64,000 nt of DNA from Deltaproteobacteria bacterium (GTDB taxonomy: Bacteria > Myxococcota_A > UBA9160 > UBA6930): NCBI GenBank assembly GCA_028817435.1, contig JAPPPQ010000021.1, positions 1-64,000 of the forward strand, written 5' to 3'. The notes beneath the pieces were generated by a model. It was not told the DNA's origin. It did not search any database and saw only the letters and a program-made list of their open reading frames with translations. Below, one piece after another: positions 61,127 through 64,000 of this stretch (the first letter of the stretch is position 1; every line of letters starts with the position of its first letter). Made by a program: the position numbers and the translations under genes.

Positions 61127-63805
61127 TCAGAATTTCACGCTGAGCTCGACGCCCAGCGAGCGGCCCCGGCGCAGCGAGCCAAAGAAGGCGCGGGGCGAAC
61201 CGGTGTTGCCGCCGCAGCCCCGCACCTGGTTCGGATCCACATTGTCGGGCAACCTGCGAGCGTTGCTGTCGAAGTTTCCGGACGCCGCAATTACCCGAGC
61301 GGGCGGCGGGCCCGTGGGGATGGCTGGGGTGCCGCAGGATGTGCCCGAATGGATCCAGCGCGTTACAGCGGTCACCGAGTCTTCGTCGGTCAGATTGTAG
61401 GCGGTGAGCGCCAGTTCCCAAAGGCCGCCGTTGCCGCGCAGGCCCATGCGCCCGCCAAGCAGCATGGCGTCGCCGGTCTCCGCGCCGTTGTGAACCTGTG
61501 CGAACTTCGAGGACTCGTAGCTCAGGTTGGCGCCGGCGAAGAATTCAAGGTTGCCGATGATGGGCCGCTCCCATTTCGCCCAAGCACTGGCCATGTGCTT
61601 CGAGGTGAGCGGCAGTTGCTTGCCCTTAATGGAGCAGTCGCCGGTGCCGCCACGCACCACCTCTGTCGCGCCGCGCGGCGTAACGGGATCGTAGGCATAG
61701 CCGCCACTGGTGAGCGTGTATTGGAAAGCATCGCAGCCATCGGTGAACTCGGAATTTGCCCATGCGTAGCTCAGCCCAAAGTCCAGGTTGCGGGTTGCGC
61801 GCAGTGCAAATTCCATCTCTGCTCCGGTGATCTCCGCCTGCCCCTTGTTGGTGACCACCGAAGAGGTCTGCCCGGCAACCGGTGTGGTGAGCTGCACATT
61901 TTCGGCATCGGTCAGAAAAAACGCGGCGTCGGCGGTGAAGCGCTCGTTCAGCCATGTGGATTTGACGCCGAGCTCAATGTTGTCGGATTCCTCCTTCTGG
62001 AATGTGACTGCGCCCACTGCTCTTCCAGCCTCGCCGTTCAGGCCGCCGGGCTTTACCCCGCGGGTGAAGATCGCATAGAGCATCATATCCTCGCCCAATT
62101 GGTAATCCAGCGTGAAGCGCGGCGTGAAATCGCTGAAGCGCGTCACGCCATAAAAAGCGGCGCGCGCGGTTTCGGGGCGGCCCGGCGATGCCTGCACGGC
62201 GGGAGACCAGTGATACTTCCGCTCCTTTGCGTAGCGCCCCTCGGCAGTGAAGGTGAGCATGGGCAGCAGATCCAGGGAGAGCAGCGCGAAGGCCGCCGCG
62301 TTGCTGATGGCGTCCGTCTCCGATTGCTCACCCTCGTAAGCGCCCGGCGTCCCCGAAGCGAAGGTGATGTCGCGGGTCTCTTCCTTGTGGCGGTAGATGT
62401 AGGCGCCGGCCAGATAGCGCATACGGCGGTCTGCCGGGGAAGCCAGCCGCAGTTCTGCGGACCAGTCGCGCGCAATGTCGCGGATGCTCGCGGCCAACAC
62501 CGCCTCGGTGCGGGGTATCACAATTTCATTCACGGCCGAGTAGTCGCCGTCAAAACCGAAGTTCTCCCGCTTGGTGTGGTAGTTGGCGAGCAGCGCCGCC
62601 TCCCAGCCCGATCCCGCAATATCCCAATCCAGCACCAGGCTGCCCCATTGCCGCGACCGCTCCATGCCGTCAAAGGCAAGGCCGTCGGCAACGGTGTCTT
62701 CCATGGTCGTGGTCATGGTCATGGGGCGGCCAGTGTTCGGATCAATCACGGGCCGACCGGTGTTCGGGTCAATGACGACAGTGGTGGTAGTAACAGTGGC
62801 GTCATATGCATCCGTGTTCAGCGCCACGGCGCCAGGCTTCACGACACCGCAGAAATACTGGTTTCTGTTGCCGTCTTGGCCGACCACCGGATCGCCGACC
62901 ACGGGCCCGCGCTCGGTGATCTCGCGATTGTAGCGGTAGAACAGCGAGCTGAAGCCGGGATAGCAGTTATTGGCGGAGGCATCCTGCAGGAAAATCGCCA
63001 AGTGGCCATCGTCGTCCTCGGTGTAGGCATAGCGCGCGCGGGCGCGGAAGTCTTCGCCGGGCCGCCAGTCCAGCGAAGCCGCAAATTGCTGAGTCTCTTC
63101 GCTGCCGACCTTCTTGCCGGTAAGGGTGTTGGTCCACTCGCCGTCGTATTCCCAACTGCGGAGCTGCAGCGAGCCGAACAGGTTGGCGAAGAGCGGGCCG
63201 CTGACGCCCCCCGAAAATTCCAGTGCGCCGTGCTCGGCGGCACGCGCCCTGGCATGGCCGCGCCACCTGTCGCCCGGCGCGCGGGTGACGAAGTTGAGAG
63301 CGCCGGCGTAGGTGTTGCGCCCGTAGAGCGCGCTCTGCGGCCCCTTGATCACCTCGACCCGCGCAATCTCGTTCATATCGAGACTCTGGATATCGCCCTG
63401 GTAATAGATGCCATCCACAAAGTAAGCCGCGCCCGATTCCACGCCGGACTGCACCCCCGCCAGAATGCTCGACTGCCCGCGAATTACCGGCCGCTCGGTG
63501 CTGCGCCCGAAAGCGCGCGAGAAGCTGAGCCCCGGCGCGAAGCGCGCCACATCGTCCACGCTGTCCATGCCGAGGGCGCGGATGGCCTCCTCGCCGAACA
63601 CCGAAACCGCCACCGGCGTTTCCCGCAGGTTCTCCCTGATCTTGCGGGCGGTGACGATGATCTCCTCGATCTGCTCCGGGGGGGCATCTGCCGCCGCCTC
63701 TGCCCCGGCGGGCGCTTGGGCGGTGGCGGGCAGGGCCAGCGCCGCCAGCAGCAACGCCGCCAATGCGGGCTGCGCAAAGCGGCTGAAGTGGATGGCAAAG
63801 GGCAT
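61127..63805 (-). CDS. TonB-dependent receptor
   Basis: EEIIVTARKIRENLRETPVAVSVF TonB box, plug IKGPQSALYGRNTYAGALNFVTR, C-terminal aromatic VELSVKF. Confidence 0.94.
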   Translation of the reverse strand: MPFAIHFSRFAQPALAALLLAALALPATAQAPAGAEAAADAPPEQIEEIIVTARKIRENLRETPVAVSVFGEEAIRALGMDSVDDVARFAPGLSFSRAFGRSTERPVIRGQSSILAGVQSGVESGAAYFVDGIYYQGDIQSLDMNEIARVEVIKGPQSALYGRNTYAGALNFVTRAPGDRWRGHARARAAEHGALEFSGGVSGPLFANLFGSLQLRSWEYDGEWTNTLTGKKVGSEETQQFAASLDWRPGEDFRARARYAYTEDDDGHLAIFLQDASANNCYPGFSSLFYRYNREITERGPVVGDPVVGQDGNRNQYFCGVVKPGAVALNTDAYDATVTTTTVVIDPNTGRPVIDPNTGRPMTMTTTMEDTVADGLAFDGMERSRQWGSLVLDWDIAGSGWEAALLANYHTKRENFGFDGDYSAVNEIVIPRTEAVLAASIRDIARDWSAELRLASPADRRMRYLAGAYIYRHKEETRDITFASGTPGAYEGEQSETDAISNAAAFALLSLDLLPMLTFTAEGRYAKERKYHWSPAVQASPGRPETARAAFYGVTRFSDFTPRFTLDYQLGEDMMLYAIFTRGVKPGGLNGEAGRAVGAVTFQKEESDNIELGVKSTWLNERFTADAAFFLTDAENVQLTTPVAGQTSSVVTNKGQAEITGAEMEFALRATRNLDFGLSYAWANSEFTDGCDAFQYTLTSGGYAYDPVTPRGATEVVRGGTGDCSIKGKQLPLTSKHMASAWAKWERPIIGNLEFFAGANLSYESSKFAQVHNGAETGDAMLLGGRMGLRGNGGLWELALTAYNLTDEDSVTAVTRWIHSGTSCGTPAIPTGPPPARVIAASGNFDSNARRLPDNVDPNQVRGCGGNTGSPRAFFGSLRRGRSLGVELSVKF
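62724..62777 (-). repeat. two tandem 27-bp units inside the TonB receptor gene (encode VIDPNTGRP x2)
   Basis: gggcggccagtgttcggatcaatcacg / ggccgaccggtgttcgggtcaatgacg. Confidence 0.85.
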
Positions 63806-63845
63806 GGGGGCTCTCCTCGGGGGCGCGCGGGAACTCTGGCATAAA

Positions 63846-63872
63846 TGAAAATGAAAGTCAATACCAATTTCA
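63846..63872. promoter_or_regulatory. candidate Fur-like operator upstream of the TonB-dependent receptor
   Basis: TGAAAATGAAAGTCAATACCAATTTCA; see 61097-61123. Confidence 0.5.
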
Positions 63873-63927
63873 CCCTCCCCGCCCCCGGCCCTTGCATCCC
63901 CGCGGCAGATGGGATACACGGGGGCCG

Positions 63928-64000
63928 ATGGGCCGCACCGCCTTCCGCTACCGGAGCTACTGGTTTGCCCCCGGGGTTGGGGAGGGCCGCGCCGCGACCT
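63928..64000 (+). CDS. 5' start of a divergent CDS running off the window (MGRTAFRYRSYWFAPGVGEGRAAT...)
   Basis: Open frame from ATG to the window edge, divergent from the TonB receptor. Confidence 0.35.
   Translation, partial: MGRTAFRYRSYWFAPGVGEGRAAT

Overview
High-GC chromosomal window from a diderm (Gram-negative-type) bacterium. I found no rRNA or tRNA gene, CRISPR array, IS element or prophage. Genes are densely packed, often with 4-bp stop/start overlaps. Main blocks: (i) surface polysaccharide genes, ~1-12.5 kb (CDP-alcohol phosphatidyltransferase, AsnB, Wzm/Wzt-like ABC exporter, BamD, RmlD/RmlC/SDR/RmlA, glycosyltransferase, methyltransferase, RgpF-like); (ii) housekeeping genes, ~12.5-30 kb (cvpA, ispG, alaS, recA, cinA, pgpA, ruvX, mltG, ligA, rsmI, yraN, rplS-trmD-rimM-KH-rpsP, greA); (iii) S9 peptidase, TonB-dependent receptor, MMPL/RND transporter with a beta-barrel and a LolA-like protein, dciA-like, DUF1015, tsaC, purD, ~30-44 kb; (iv) a DNA methyltransferase-HNH fusion, mlaF-like, alr, thiS-thiG-thiE, ~44-49.4 kb; (v) an unusual accessory locus, ~49.45-52.4 kb; (vi) two HtrA proteases, a second orphan DNA methyltransferase, clpB, a SpoU methyltransferase, bfr/bfd and a second TonB receptor. 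The two observations most worth following are the accessory locus and LigA. In the accessory locus, a cassette is present twice: conserved leader, short Sec-exported protein, GC hairpin, then small paralogous multi-TM protein(s). It looks like a secreted-effector/immunity-type arrangement, but its function is unknown. LigA carries a DnaQ/epsilon-like 3'-5' exonuclease domain inserted into its helix-hairpin-helix region. All calls come from reading the supplied translations and DNA; no database search was run.
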